Below are positions 23,890 to 34,512 of a stretch of DNA of 64,000 bases, in pieces. The DNA lies in the NCBI RefSeq assembly GCF_020283565.1, contig NC_060059.1, positions 29,027,838-29,091,837 of the forward strand, in the 5' to 3' direction. The stretch is from Trifolium pratense. Lineage: Eukaryota; Streptophyta; Magnoliopsida; Fabales; Fabaceae. The notes under the pieces are model-generated. The model saw only the letters and a program-made list of their open reading frames with translations. It did not search any database and had not been told where the DNA came from. Within the stretch, counting starts at the first letter, position 1. The number at the start of each line of letters is the position of its first letter. A program made the translations under genes and the position numbers.

Positions 23890-24881
23890 AAACGTGTTCC
23901 CATCTATAATTGGCTTGTTTCGGATCCCACGAACCGCACATAATATATTTCGGATTCTAGGATCCATAGCTTCCTAAACCCTCCAAATTCAAGGTTATTT
24001 TGGGATTTTTGAGGGGTTTAAGAGGAACATGGGGGGCGAAAAAAGCAATTTTCAACTTTTTTTTTTGTTAACAAATATATGGGCCTAACTTATAAAGTTT
24101 ACTATATTTATTAAAATATCTACTATTTATTTTAATGTGTGTGTTGATAATGTTTAGGATTTGAATTTAAGAACTTGTGATATTATGAGTTTATGAAATT
24201 TTCAATTTTTTTAACTATATAGAGACCGGTTCAATAACTATATAGAGACCGGTTCATTCCAACGGTTTAATCCAGTTTGTCATGCGTTTCAACCGGTGAC
24301 CCAGTGGTTCAACCAATAAACGAGTAACCCAATGCACTCGCCGGTCCCCTTTTGATTTCTAACCGGTGTCTTGTTGTTTCCCTTCCATTATAACATCCGC
24401 TCTTTGATTTTCAATGAACGCCCCATGTATGTATTAGAGCAAGGGTTGTGTGGTTCATCTTATTTGTCGTTCTTTAATAAGAAATGTTGCCATGGCCACA
24501 GTTTGTATCACTCAAGATGGATTACGGGAGTTAAAGATGGAAAGTTGTAGAAGATGGTCTTCAATCAGTTTGTAGAGATCCCTAGAGGGGAAGTGGAAAC
24601 TAAAAATTGTAGTTTGTTTAATAAAATTATTTTTAAAATATATAATTAATGATGTGGCAAAATTATCAAATTTGATTAGATGATCGTGTAAAGTTGTTTT
24701 ACACTATTAATGTACTATCTTTAAACTCTTTAATTATATATTGACATTGTAAAAATAAAAAAAAAATAAAAAATCATGTTATGACATTGTTGTTTTATGT
24801 AGTACTCCGACCTCTTTTATAAGTAAATATAGGAGTATCTTATATTATTGATTTGAGGTAACAACAATAGTTGTATAGTAA
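23890..24881. other. Intergenic DNA, end of the NCR3 downstream flank
   Basis: A CCGG-rich block lies at 24224-24375. From about 24730 the sequence follows 18910-18990 (next to NCR2), including TCATGTTATGACATTGTTGTTTTA. This is the original flank into which the Helitron at 24882 inserted. Confidence 0.5.
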
Positions 24882-25035
24882 TCCTATATATTAACAATGC
24901 AAACCCATTCGTCGAGAACTATTTCAGCCAAAAATCATCCAGTTTTCAAAATACTGAACTCTCCTTGATTGGGCCACTGTTTGTTTAGAAAAAATAGGGT
25001 TTTTACTATTAGATTGTACCTCAAAATTCTCATCA

Positions 25036-25359
25036 ATGGATACATCTCTCTCTTTCTCTAGACTCCTCTCTTCTTCCACCACCACATCACTCTTATCTCC
25101 CAAAACCAAAACCCTCTCTTCCAATTTTACCCTCCCCCTCAAACTCAACCGTTTCAACCCAAAACCTCTCCGATTTTCCACTTCATCCAAAATCTCCGCC
25201 ACCATCTCCTTTGGCGACAAACTTCCCGAATCCACCTTCTCATACCTCGACCCCGCCGGCGAAGTCCAAACCATAACAGTTTCCGACCTAACAAAAGGCA
25301 AAAAAGCCGTTCTCTTCGCCGTTCCAGGAGCTTTCACACCAACATGCTCACAGAAACAC
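25036..25359 (+). pseudogene. Captured 5' part of a chloroplast type II peroxiredoxin gene
   Basis: The frame begins [14 protein letters not shown], a Ser/Thr-rich plastid transit peptide. It enters the peroxiredoxin fold at about residue 55 ([16 protein letters not shown]) and reaches [14 protein letters not shown], which holds the peroxidatic Cys of PrxII. After SQKH (25359) homology stops abruptly and unrelated sequence extends the frame to 25587 (183 residues in all). The C-terminal two thirds of the enzyme are absent, so peroxidase activity is not expected. The parental gene is probably PrxIIE, which reduces peroxides in plastids. The sharp break inside a Helitron is the usual mark of gene capture. 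Confidence 0.75.
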
Positions 25360-25645
25360 TGCCAGCTTATCATGTGCGATTGTTCCAGCTTAATAGGGTG
25401 TTTTAGATTCGTTTTTCAAAAGCTTTGCGCGCGTAAATTGATTCTGATTATGGGAATACTATGCGGCTTTGTTTCTAGCAATTGGGTAAGAATATATTCT
25501 GATTCTTCTTTTCTCTATAATCATTTGAATAAGACTATTCTCAACAGTGTGTTATTGTTTGTGATTCTCACTTATAAATATCCATAATTTCTTTTCTTCT
25601 TCCATTGCATTTGAGGCTGAATCAGTCATCCAATTCGATTTCGAA

Positions 25646-26392
25646 ATGGCAACCCAATTTGACATGTTGTGCGATGTTCTTCCTGGGCATAATTCATGGA
25701 AGTTCAAAGTTTGTGTCCTCCGTATGTGGGCAATTTCTTCTTTTATGAAGCCTAATGAGTTGAACTCTATGGAAATGGTGCTGATAGATGAGAAGGTTTG
25801 TTCGTAATATTTGGTTTGTTTGCTAATTCATAGAATTGATTATTGTGTATGATTATTTTTTTTTGGTTTTGTTTTGATATGTTTCTCGTGTTCTTGGTGA
25901 TGGTTGATCTATAAATAACGAAACTTTGAATAATACACAGGGAGGTAAGATTCATGCCTTGATAAGGAAAGAATTGGTTTACCTATTCCAGAATAAATTA
26001 AAGGAAGGGGAAGTTTATAAGCTATCAAACTTTGATGTTGTTCCAGTCGTTGGATTTTATCGTACAACTCTGCATCCTTACAAATTGATTTTTCGATCGA
26101 ATACCAAAGTTCAGAATTTTGCGAGTTCTGATATTCCTATTTTGGGATTTTCTTTCACCGATCTTGCTGAAGTGGCTAGCTACTCTGTTAACTATGATTA
26201 CCTAATAGGTAATTTTGATTTGAAGAACCTTACAAATTTTGTAATTTTCATCGATTAATGGTCATTGTGTATCAAGTTATTTGTTTCTTATGTCATTGTG
26301 TAGATGTCATTGGTTTAATCTCTGGTATATCAAATGAGAGGGAGTATATTCGTGCTGGCAAAGTCATCAAGATGGTTGTGCTTGAACTCACA
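25646..26392 (+). pseudogene. RPA70-like (OB-fold, DUF223 type) fragment
   Basis: Three exons can be joined: 25646-25795, 25941-26208 and 26304-26392. They give MATQFDMLCDVLPGHNSWKF..., then GGKIHALIRKEL...KLKEGEVYKLSNFDV, then DVIGLISGISNEREY. The order is that of the first and second OB folds of replication protein A large-subunit-like proteins, which bind ssDNA and are common in plant Helitrons. Homology fades at 26392 and the zinc-finger C-terminal part is missing. It is probably non-functional, or a much shortened derivative. Confidence 0.7.
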
Positions 26393-26818
26393 CAATCCAC
26401 AATCCCGGTCCACGCGCAACATATTCTACCTGCCATACTGTTTGCAGGTTTGATTGTTGTTTCCATATTTTCTGTGTACACAGTAATTTCATTAATTACC
26501 GATATTCATCATAGTTTTTTTTTTTTGACCAATACAGTTCATCACTATAGGTAATAATTATATTCCTTTGAGTCTTTAGATTATACTTTTACTCCACATG
26601 TGCTCCCAGTGAGAAGAAAAATTCTGACATACCTCATTGTTTGGTTAAATCTAGGAACAGCCATATTTATACGTATACTTCATTCATTCGATCTTAAATA
26701 TAATCAAAATGTATTTAGTCTATACTTGATCAAATACGTTATAATTTTTACTAATATTTAAGATTGGAGGGAGCAGGATCCAATGCAAATATTAATTTTA
26801 ATCTATAAACATACCGTA

Positions 26819-26977
26819 TTCCTTTCGGCCTTATATGTAATTAAAAATAACTTTTTTAGATTATTTGAAAAATGGATGTATTTAGTCTAAAATTTAGTCT
26901 AAAATTTAGACTAAATACATCATTTTTTCAATGAACATAAAAATGATACTTTTGCTTAGATACGAGGCCGGAGGGAG
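26819..26977. mobile_element. Stowaway-like MITE, 159 bp, TA target
   Basis: The ends are TTCCTTTCGGCCTT and, reversed, CTCCCTCCGGCCTC, flanked by TA. The centre contains ATGTATTTAGTCTAAA and its complement TTTAGACTAAATACAT, so the whole can fold on itself. A second, poorer palindrome of the same kind lies at about 26683-26774. Confidence 0.65.
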
Positions 26978-27090
26978 TACCTTCTAACACTCTCCTATCT
27001 ATACTCTATAAAATCATATATTCATAGATGAGATTATTCACACCAAGGTAACGTGTGCAAACCTTACTCCACAAACCTTACTCCATTTCA

Positions 27091-27597
27091 ATGTCTTCTT
27101 CCTCAAATAATCCCACAAACCTTACTCCACTCCAAATGTTAGATCTATGGAAACTTAAAATTCCTAGCAAAATCTATAACCACACAATTAGTGCAGAAAC
27201 TACTAAAGTGTCTGCAAATAGTTCCGATGAAAAAGCAATAACAATAGAACTTCATGTACAAGGATTCTATAAGCTTTTTGTTCAGCCTTTGGCTGGACTT
27301 CAACCTATACCAACCGAAAGTGATTTTATTGTATCTCCTATCTATAAATACAGTTTCAAGATTCCTCTTTTCTATCTCTCTATTTTATCTTTCATTTTAT
27401 CTCGAAGGTTGGCCAATTTACCCATTAGCAAGGATTTAGCTAATTATATTGAACCCTATATTGTTGAAAATTGCATTTCAATGGGACAACAATTTGGAGA
27501 GAAAGAATTTAAGATTGTTTTTTATATTGAGGTCGTTGAAATAGATATGGCAGATTGTGAAGATTGCGATGATTATCGTAGACGCGGTATCGTTTGA
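27091..27597 (+). CDS. Unrecognised open frame inside the Helitron
   Basis: The frame gives 168 residues from MSSSSNNPTNLTP (an in-frame ATG lies 12 codons upstream). It includes a hydrophobic stretch PLFYLSILSFILSRR and an acidic C-terminus DCEDCDDYRRRGIV. I recognise no family. Its place between other captured fragments suggests a transduplicated exon rather than a resident gene. Confidence 0.35.
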   Translation: MSSSSNNPTNLTPLQMLDLWKLKIPSKIYNHTISAETTKVSANSSDEKAITIELHVQGFYKLFVQPLAGLQPIPTESDFIVSPIYKYSFKIPLFYLSILSFILSRRLANLPISKDLANYIEPYIVENCISMGQQFGEKEFKIVFYIEVVEIDMADCEDCDDYRRRGIV

Positions 27598-28230
27598 TTG
27601 ATATTAATGATTAATTGTTGATGGTTTTCTAGGTCTTGGTATTTTTCTTTAATATATGGTATGTAATTTTATTAAGTCGTGGAATGCCCTTATTCCTGAT
27701 GATGAATATTAATTGGTTTGTAATTTACTTATAGTTAGAATTGAAATTTATCTATTTGGGTTGGTCTGTGCAGATAATAATTGTATCATTACTTTGTGAT
27801 CAAATATTCAAATGTGCTAAAGTGATTCAAAAAGAAGCTAAAGGATTAAGAATATATTGGTCATCATATCTACGATCATGTGCAAGACCTCCATTCAAGA
27901 TAAATATATATTATGAAATACTTTGTTTGTGATAAATCTCATGTCTCTGATGTGTTTTATCGACAAAGTTATTGAACCTGATTTATTGTCATTATGTTTG
28001 ATAACTTATCATTAGCTTCAATGATTTGAAAGTTTATTTATTTATGCTCATGCAACATGTGTCTGTAGTACGGACTTTGAATATAAATATCAATTAGTTT
28101 TAATAATCTGGTCTTACCTTTGGGAAATTTTATTTTTAATTTATTTATAAAAAATTTATCCTTTATAATTTTTACTATTTATGGTTGAAAATAATTGTTA
28201 GATTATGTATTAATTAAATATTTTAATTAA

Positions 28231-28260
28231 ACCCGTGCATCCGCACGGGTCTTACACTAG
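28231..28260 (+). other. Helitron 3' terminal hairpin and CTAG end
   Basis: ACCCGTGC, a 4-nt loop ATCC, GCACGGGT, then CTTACACTAG, with T next. This is the replication-termination structure expected of Helitrons and fixes the 3' border to the base. Confidence 0.85.
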
Positions 28261-28406
28261 TGATATACATTTTCAAGCTTGTCAAATAATTGAAACCGTA
28301 AGAGAAACATATATCAAAATGTGCAAGAAATTATTATGTACAAATAAAGTATGCATTTATTAGTACAATATAATTATATAATTATATTTTACTAATAAAT
28401 GTATAC

Positions 28407-28674
28407 TTAAAAATTATTAATTCCACACTGACAAAAATAATTAATGCACCTCGCAACCATAGGCCAGTTACACATAGTACTTGGACAATCATTATGTCTT
28501 TTACAAGGAAGTTCTGCGAAGTCAAATAAAAATAAAGAAATATTATCAAAAGAAAATAAAATGTTATGTAAAATATATATATAAAGATGTAAACAATGTT
28601 CAAAATTACTTACTTTCGTTGTTTACCACAACAAATAGAAAAAGAATAATTAACAGAGCAAAAATTTGAGCCAT
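28407..28674 (-). CDS. NCR peptide 3, two exons, short tail
   Basis: Exon 1 is 28674-28614 and exon 2 is 28513-28407 (stop TAA), phase-1 GT-AG intron, 55 residues. The signal peptide starts MAQIFALLIILFLF. The mature peptide KLPCKRHNDC...QCGINNF has six cysteines at about residues 24, 30, 35, 43, 48 and 50, as in NCR1. It lacks the long tail of its paralogues because the frame ends six residues after the last cysteine. A 3.4 kb Helitron begins 147 bp beyond the stop on the downstream side. A MULE-type MITE sits about 300 bp upstream. Function as a bacteroid-directed secreted peptide is inferred from the family. Confidence 0.85.
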
Positions 28675-28968
28675 TTTTTTCTAATTTGAGTATAATAAAT
28701 AAAAACGTGTTTGAACAATTTATAAGTATAAATTTGTTGTTTGGTTAACTTCAAGTAAAGAGTTTTAGCTCTTAGGGAGTTCAAGAAACCATTAATAAAT
28801 TGGAGTTATAGTTAATTAATGTTTCTAAGATAGATTAATGGGTTGTGTTTAACTTTTAGCTCACTATATTAATCATTACTTTATTTTTTGAGCAACTCGA
28901 TTAACCAATTAACCTTAGTAAATATCTCAATTAAAATCGTTGATACTCTTCAAAGTTTTTTTAGATTT
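28675..28968 (-). promoter_or_regulatory. Conserved NCR upstream region (copy 3)
   Basis: This matches the other NCR promoters (TTTGAACAATTTATAAGTATAA, then TTAGGGAGTTCAAGAAACC at 28772-28790). The shared block is broken at 28978 by a MITE and resumes at 29172 with TTTTGATGATAGACAAG. Confidence 0.6.
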
Positions 28969-28977
28969 TTTTATTTT

Positions 28978-29162
28978 GGGTCTTGCTAACGAGTGTCCCC
29001 GGGACACTCTTTAAGCATTCCATTTAAAGTAACTTTTTATTCAAAAAGTTAAACACTACAATTTTCAATATATTGACTTTACGCATTCCGATAAAAATTC
29101 TATAAAAAACTTATTATTTAATAACTTAAAAAATGTCCCGGAGACACTATTTAGCATTTGCC
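28978..29162. mobile_element. MULE-type MITE, 185 bp, 9-bp TSD TTTTATTTT
   Basis: Left end GGGTCTTGCTAACGAGTGTC and reversed right end GGCAAATGCTAAATAGTGTC share a TGCTAA..AGTGTC..CCGGGAC core. TTTTATTTT flanks both sides (28969-28977 and 29163-29171). The paralogous NCR1 flank lacks it, giving an empty-site comparison. It lies in the NCR3 upstream region. Confidence 0.8.
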
Positions 29163-29454
29163 TTTTATTTTATATTAGCTTTTGATGATAGACAAGGGAA
29201 ATTTTTTAAAAGATTAACAATATAGATGATCGTTTAAAAAAATAGTTTTAGAAATAGTGCATAAAAATGTGGCAACAAATTTATTTATATAATAAAATTT
29301 AAATGGGATAATTTTTTATTTTTATTTTAAATCTTTGGTTTTAAATTCTGACAATAAAATAAAGGCTAAATTGCAGTTTTGGTCCTTCTATTTTCACCAT
29401 TTTGCAAAATTTGTCGCCCTATTTTAAAATTCGACAGTTTTGGTCCCCCTAGTG

Positions 29455-30965
29455 TTCTTGTATTTTTTTTTTTCATTCATTTTAGTTCTCAATTCAAATG
29501 GATGTGACTATCCCCAAACAAAGGTTAAATGTTATCTCCAATTTATAGTAAATTTTTTTTTTTTTTTGATAAATTGATTGGCTGTTTATTTTTGTGATCA
29601 TTATAATGAGGATGATTGGCATGTTCTTTTTAAGAATTTTTTTTCTATCCCTACATTTATCCTTTTACCCCAACATTTACAATTGAATGGACGAATATGC
29701 TCTAAAACCGTAAAAAAAAATATCATTTTCTACCCACTTTAGAAATAGTGTTCCGGTTGAGAACACTTTTCATATGAGCAATTAATGTAATTTTTCATTT
29801 ATGCATTTTTTTTTTTGCAGTCACTGAATTATAACAAATAAGTTTGGGGCATAGGCTCTCATTAAAGAAAAAAAAAACTAAAAAAAGAAAAGTGTGACTA
29901 AAATATATACATCAATCGTCGTAAGGAGTGGCTTCAAAAACAATCGATATAAAATCTCATGGGGTACTTTTACATTATCAAATAGAGACGATTTAATAAT
30001 CTAAAGATTACTAAGCTGATATTGGCTAATAATAATCAAGATTACTAAGCTATAGTTCAGAAACATGAATTAGACTTTATGATTACGTAGGATCGAGAAG
30101 TGAAGTTTGTAGTGACAATTAAAATTGGAAAATTGAAAGGACCAACTTATATTATATATACAGTTCCATATATACAGTTTTTACCGTGTTAGATATATGG
30201 GAAGTTATTTTTATTTAAAAACATTTTTTTTAATTAAAAAATATAAATAACTACATTTTTGTGAGAGGAACAGGAAAAACTGCATCTAAGGAAATGCATA
30301 TAAGTTTTGTCCAAATTGAAAATCTAAAATGGAACCATAGAAACAGGGACGGACTTGGAGGGGGCAAGTAGTGACCAAGACCCCCCTCTTCCTTAATTAC
30401 ATACATACATATACATAATATATCATATATAATTATTATATTATAATTTGTAATTATATCTATTATTTATCATTTAGATTATATAAATAAGAATTTAGTT
30501 GATATGTATTTATGGTGTAAAAAAAATAGTTGTTTCAATTGGTAAGAGTATTCGGTCTTTTAAGTAAGTGATCAAAAGATTGATATTTGGCTCTTGCACA
30601 TGAACAAAATTAGATTGAGGGGGAATAACTCATTTTTTGTGCCCCACATATTCCCCGGAAACGTTTAGTCACCAGTAACTATTAAACAAGAATTTCGTAA
30701 AAATAATACTATAACATAAAAAAAAAATGACATGGACAGTATAACAAAAAACCTACATTAATTTTAATTATTTTACTATTTTTCAATCTCCGGTGTACTA
30801 AGCTCCTGGATCCATCCCTGCATAGAAATAAGTTTAACAATATGGAAGTGAAACTTGGTGGCAAATTAACATCAGTAACTATGATGCCATGATAAATCTT
30901 AGGCATCAAACCGAAGGACCGTGAAGGCGTTGTTATTGGAACCATATGATTGGGCAAGTATTTTT
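29455..30965. repeat. Duplicate of the CDC20-like gene's downstream region
   Basis: Blocks here match 38440-39115, for example AATTCAAATGGATGTGACTA (29495), TAAGTTTGGGGC (29840) and GATTACGTAGGATCGAGAAG (30080). Compared with the other copy this one has an extra 230 bp near 29550-29780, an extra stretch near 30140-30310, and a hAT insertion at 30344. No CDC20 coding sequence is present beside it. Confidence 0.75.
30344..30820. mobile_element. hAT-type MITE, 477 bp, 8-bp TSD CATAGAAA
   Basis: Ends are CAGGGACGGACTTGGAGG and, reversed, CAGGGATGGATCCAGGAG. CATAGAAA lies at 30336-30343 and 30821-30828. The duplicate at 38941-38948 keeps a single uninterrupted CATAGAAA, which is the pre-insertion site. 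No transposase frame is present. Confidence 0.9.
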
Positions 30966-32382
30966 ACTTGAGTTGATATAGAGTTTTATTTCTAAAAATC
31001 GAAATTTACTCTGAATTTGCATTAGAAAAAATTCGGTTTCTGCAAACCGAATTTTTTTGTAAGGACAAAATTAGAATATTGAGGAAAACAAACAATTGCA
31101 ACAAAGCAATTTCTTGGGTCGGTCTAATGAAAACAAACAAGCAAGCAGACATGAAATTAGATCATGAAATCATGGTTTGCTTCTGATAAAATCTTTTTGT
31201 CGGTCCAAACATGAAAACCACGTTTTTCACGTCTTGGAACAAGAAGAACGACGTAGTCTTCTGTGAACAACCCCATGAGGGGCGTAAGGATGGCGGCATC
31301 GCGACTCTATGGAATCGATTGCACCACCACAAGGCCACGACTACATCGCATCGCGACTGACGAGTTTGGATTGAGAGGAAAGTGGGATCGGTTGGAAGGA
31401 ACGGTGGTTGGGTTGAGCTACTCTGAAACCCCAGCAGAGGAATAATAGGGAGCATCAATGTTGTGATGTTTACGTCAAACTCAGATCTAAATAGTCAAAA
31501 AAAAAAAAACAATTATCATTAATTAAACTTCATTTCAATTAACAACATATAGTTCTACATGATTCAATTTTCTATATGAAGCAAGACTAACATATTATAC
31601 AACATCATATTCAACAACATATTTCAACGACATATAACACCAGCATAAATCAACTTATCATTTCATCAGTCATATAACACATTAATAATATATGACGGTT
31701 CATCATTCATCAATTACACAACTTATAATTGAATTGTCATAAATACATGTTACATGGTTACTCATTAGCATGAATGTGTGAGTGTACAAAAGAGCAAAAT
31801 CACCAAATCACACAACTACACAACAATTCAACTATTGCTATTGCAATTAGTATGCAATGATTCCCTAGACTCGATACTAATGCATGTGGTACCATCCTAT
31901 TACCACCAATTTTGGATATCAGAGATTTCTTATTGAATTTATCCACACCGCCAAATCACCACCAAATACATGTTATTGACTCAATAATGATGCATGAATG
32001 CCAAATATTCACATTATCGATCTACTCGACTGACACATGAACATACATCAATAATGATAATGATAATAATGATTTTTTCCAATCATATCTAAATTTTTTA
32101 GCCACACTAAAATTCAGGTCCGGGACCGCCCCTGTTAGGTACCCATAGGGTATGAGTGCGGGTATAAAAATTGTCACCCACGTATGAGAATGAGTGCGGA
32201 TATTTTTTCAAACTGTGAGTATAAGAATTTGCGCTATAGGACTCTACTCATTGACATCCCTATTGTCAAAGAATTTGAAACGTAAGAGCAACACATATCA
32301 ACTTGTACAAGTAATTATTACTTACAAATAAATTATACACTTATTAGTACAATATAATTATATTTTATATAGACCAAATCAT
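30966..32382. other. Gene-free DNA with a strong hairpin
   Basis: AAAAAATTCGGTTT and its exact complement flank a CTGC loop at 31026-31057 (14-bp stem). Positions 31160-31460 hold open frames on both strands with no recognisable product. A hAT-like right end (GGACCGCCCCTG) occurs at 32116-32127 with no left end found. Confidence 0.5.
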
Positions 32383-32445
32383 GGACTCAACTGATTAATG
32401 AACTTCATTAAAAGATAGGTCGTTCGGGAGAACCCGAATCCAATT
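32383..32445 (+). repeat. SINE-like head overlapping the NCR4 3' flank
   Basis: GACTCAACTGATTAATGAACTT...GTTCGGGAGAACCCGA matches the head of the SINE-like element at 57773. The 16-mer GTTCGGGAGAACCCGA is identical (32422 and 57810). Diverged versions sit at the 3' ends of NCR1 (about 375-415) and NCR2 (19030-19070). Confidence 0.55.
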
Positions 32446-32451
32446 TATTCA

Positions 32452-32759
32452 CTAGACCCCATTTGTCCAATTTCTTGTAGTGTCTTTTCCCCTACCAGGG
32501 GGCATTCCATATTCGCAATCACAAACATAATTAATGCACCTCACAATCGAAGGATATACACACATAGATTTTGGACAATCATTGTGTGTTTCACAATCAA
32601 CTTCTGCGAAGTCAAATGAAAATAAAGGAATATTAAAAAAAAAAAAATGAAATGTTCAGTAAAACATAAACAAGTAAACAATGTGTAGAATTACTTACTT
32701 CCATTGGTTACCACAAGAAATAGAGAAAGAATAATTAACAGAGTAAAAATTTGAGCCAT
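32452..32759 (-). CDS. NCR peptide 4, two exons
   Basis: Exon 1 is 32759-32699 and exon 2 is 32603-32452 (stop TAG), phase-1 GT-AG intron, 70 residues. The signal peptide starts MAQIFTLLIILSLFLVVTNG. The mature part KVDCETHNDCPKSMC...CDCEYGMPPGRG has the six-cysteine spacing 5-4-7-4-1 and a 20-residue tail ending NWTNGV. It resembles NCR1 most in flanks and NCR2 in the CEYGxPP segment. The stop falls just before the SINE-like sequence, so this copy may keep the ancestral C-terminus. Family role: secreted, nodule-specific, targeted to endosymbiotic rhizobia. Confidence 0.85.
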
Positions 32760-33700
32760 ATTTTTGCATTTAATAAATAAAAACTTGTTTGAACAAGTAT
32801 AAATTTGTTGCTTGGTTAACTTCAGGTAAAGAGTTTTTAGCTCTTAGGAGTTCAAGAAACCATTAATAAATTGGAGTTATTATTAATTGTCTTTAAGATA
32901 GATTAATGTGTTATGTTTAACTTTTTGAGCAAACTCAATTGACAGTAAATAAATATCTCAATTAATTTTTTTTGATACTCTCTTCTGAGCATTTTAGATT
33001 TTTTTTTTTAATTTATAGCTTTTGAACCCACTTGGGTTGGTCCGGTGATATTGGCTTGAGACTTGAGAGTGTGCTCCCCCTTAAGGCTCAGGTTCGATTT
33101 TCTCTGGTACCAATTTGAGTGGACTAATTTAGCTTCTTCAAAAAAAAAATGATAGACAAGCGAATATTTTCAAAAGAATAATAATATAGATGATCGTTTT
33201 AAAAATTGTTTTCGAAACAATGCATAAAAAATGTGGCAACAAATTTATTTATAAAATAAAAGTAAAATAGGATAATTATTTTTTTTAGTTTTATAGAGAG
33301 TTTGATTTTTCAGAATTCGGCCCGAGATAAGTAAAATGTGATTAAAAAATTTTGTTGTTGGCAAAATTATAAGATCAAAATTGCGACATAATTCTAAATC
33401 ATCAAGTGTTTGAGATAAAAATCGACAATGATCAAAATTGGCTTAATCTCCAATATTTGAGAATCATAAGAGTTTTACAACTTTAATTGCAACTAGGATA
33501 ATTTTGTACCTACAAACTACTAAAATTTTATATTATAAAATTACTACTGAAATTATACTATGACGGACTCTCATCACATCAAGATCATATTCTTTAATTC
33601 AAAATGTTTTTGAGGAATGAAAAAGTATGCATAATTTTTTTTTTAGTATTAACTTTTACTTACAAGATTTTACATTAAATTAATTATTTTCCTATGCTAA
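32760..33700 (-). promoter_or_regulatory. NCR4 upstream region and duplicated 5' flank
   Basis: It contains the shared NCR promoter block (TTAGGAGTTCAAGAAACC at 32843-32861). It then follows the NCR1 flank to about 33690, apart from a SINE at 33026. Confidence 0.6.
33026..33149 (+). mobile_element. tRNA-derived SINE with A-tail, 124 bp
   Basis: ACCCACTTGGGTTGGTCCGG begins an insertion absent from the NCR1 copy (which reads TTTTTGATGATAG). It has an A-box-like TGGTCCGGTGA (33038-33048), a B-box GGTTCGATTTT (33091-33101) and ends in ten A. Only TGA is repeated at the borders. Confidence 0.7.
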
Positions 33701-34041
33701 TATTTATTTACTTTTGTTGTTTGAGATTGGGTCTCTATTAGACTAAAAGCCCATAATGCTAAATAAGTCCAATACATCCAACGCTCCACAAGCGGAAAAT
33801 TTTATCTTCTACCCCCTACAATTAATCTTTCACCCCTATATTTTTTATGTTATTCAAATTTTACTCTTTACTATATTATTTTTTATTTTATTTTTATTTT
33901 ATTCTATTCAACTTTTTCGGAATCTCTGCACAACCTCTTCACTACAGTGTTCCGATACGAATATTCATACTGTCACACTCATGCAAAGTGTTTAGGTATG
34001 GGTATTAGGTATGGGTATTCATACCAGAACACTTGTACGTA
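33701..34041. other. Gene-free AT-rich DNA
   Basis: It contains a duplicated GGTATGGGTATT phrase near 33994-34020 and nothing I can call a gene. Confidence 0.4.
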
Positions 34042-34049
34042 GTGGTTAG

Positions 34050-34508
34050 CAGGGCCAGTCATGAGTTTTTGGAGGCCATATGCAAATATAAAAAGTGGCC
34101 CTTTAATAAATAAAAATGCAATTTTTTTTTTTAAAAAAAATTATTCTTGATTTAAATTACAAATAGCATAAAAAAAAATCATCACTGCAATTAACGTAAA
34201 GAGACATAGTCTAATCAATAATAAAACATTTTCTAACTACTTAAAGTGAGTCATTTATGGAACATTTTTTGAAGGAAAATTGTCAATTAAGTAATGTATT
34301 AAATTTTACACTCTCTAATTTATTAAAACTACAACTCCATAAAAGAGATTATAGGCCTAATAATTTGGCTTTTGTAGTTTGGTGTATAATATATTAATTT
34401 TTGCACCCCTAATTTACTAATACTACTATACTTAAAAAATATTGAGGCCTTCATTTTTAGGAGGTCCGATGCCACAACACATGTTGTACATGTATCTGGG
34501 CCGGCCTG
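34050..34508. mobile_element. hAT-type element, 459 bp
   Basis: Starts CAGGGCCAGTCATGAG and ends GGGCCGGCCTG (reversed CAGGCCGGCCC). Flanks are GTGGTTAG (34042-34049) and GTAGTTAG (34509-34516), an 8-bp TSD with one mismatch. It is AT-rich inside with no frame. Confidence 0.7.
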
Positions 34509-34512
34509 GTAG

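Larger units (their letters stand above)
24882..28260 (+). mobile_element. Non-autonomous Helitron carrying gene fragments
   Basis: The 3' end at 28231-28260 has an 8-bp-stem hairpin ACCCGTGC/GCACGGGT, then 10 nt ending in CTAG, followed by T. This is the Helitron 3' signature with insertion between A and T. The proposed 5' end is TC at 24882 (preceded by A), starting TCCTATATATTAACAATGCAAACCC. If this 3379-bp segment is removed, TTGTATAGTAA joins TGATATACAT. That resembles the NCR2 flank TTGTATAATATAATAATACAT at 19000-19021, which supports the borders. Inside are a peroxiredoxin fragment, an RPA70-like fragment, an unknown frame at 27091-27597 and a Stowaway-like MITE. No Rep/helicase is present. 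Confidence 0.75.

Noticed and set aside
23644..23967. Minus-strand frames with polyglycine
   Set aside because: They are produced by the C24 run and neighbouring tandem repeats.
25767..28260. Possibility that the RPA-like exons form a resident functional gene
   Set aside because: Homology stops after the second OB-fold start, and the exons lie between a captured peroxiredoxin fragment and a Helitron 3' end.
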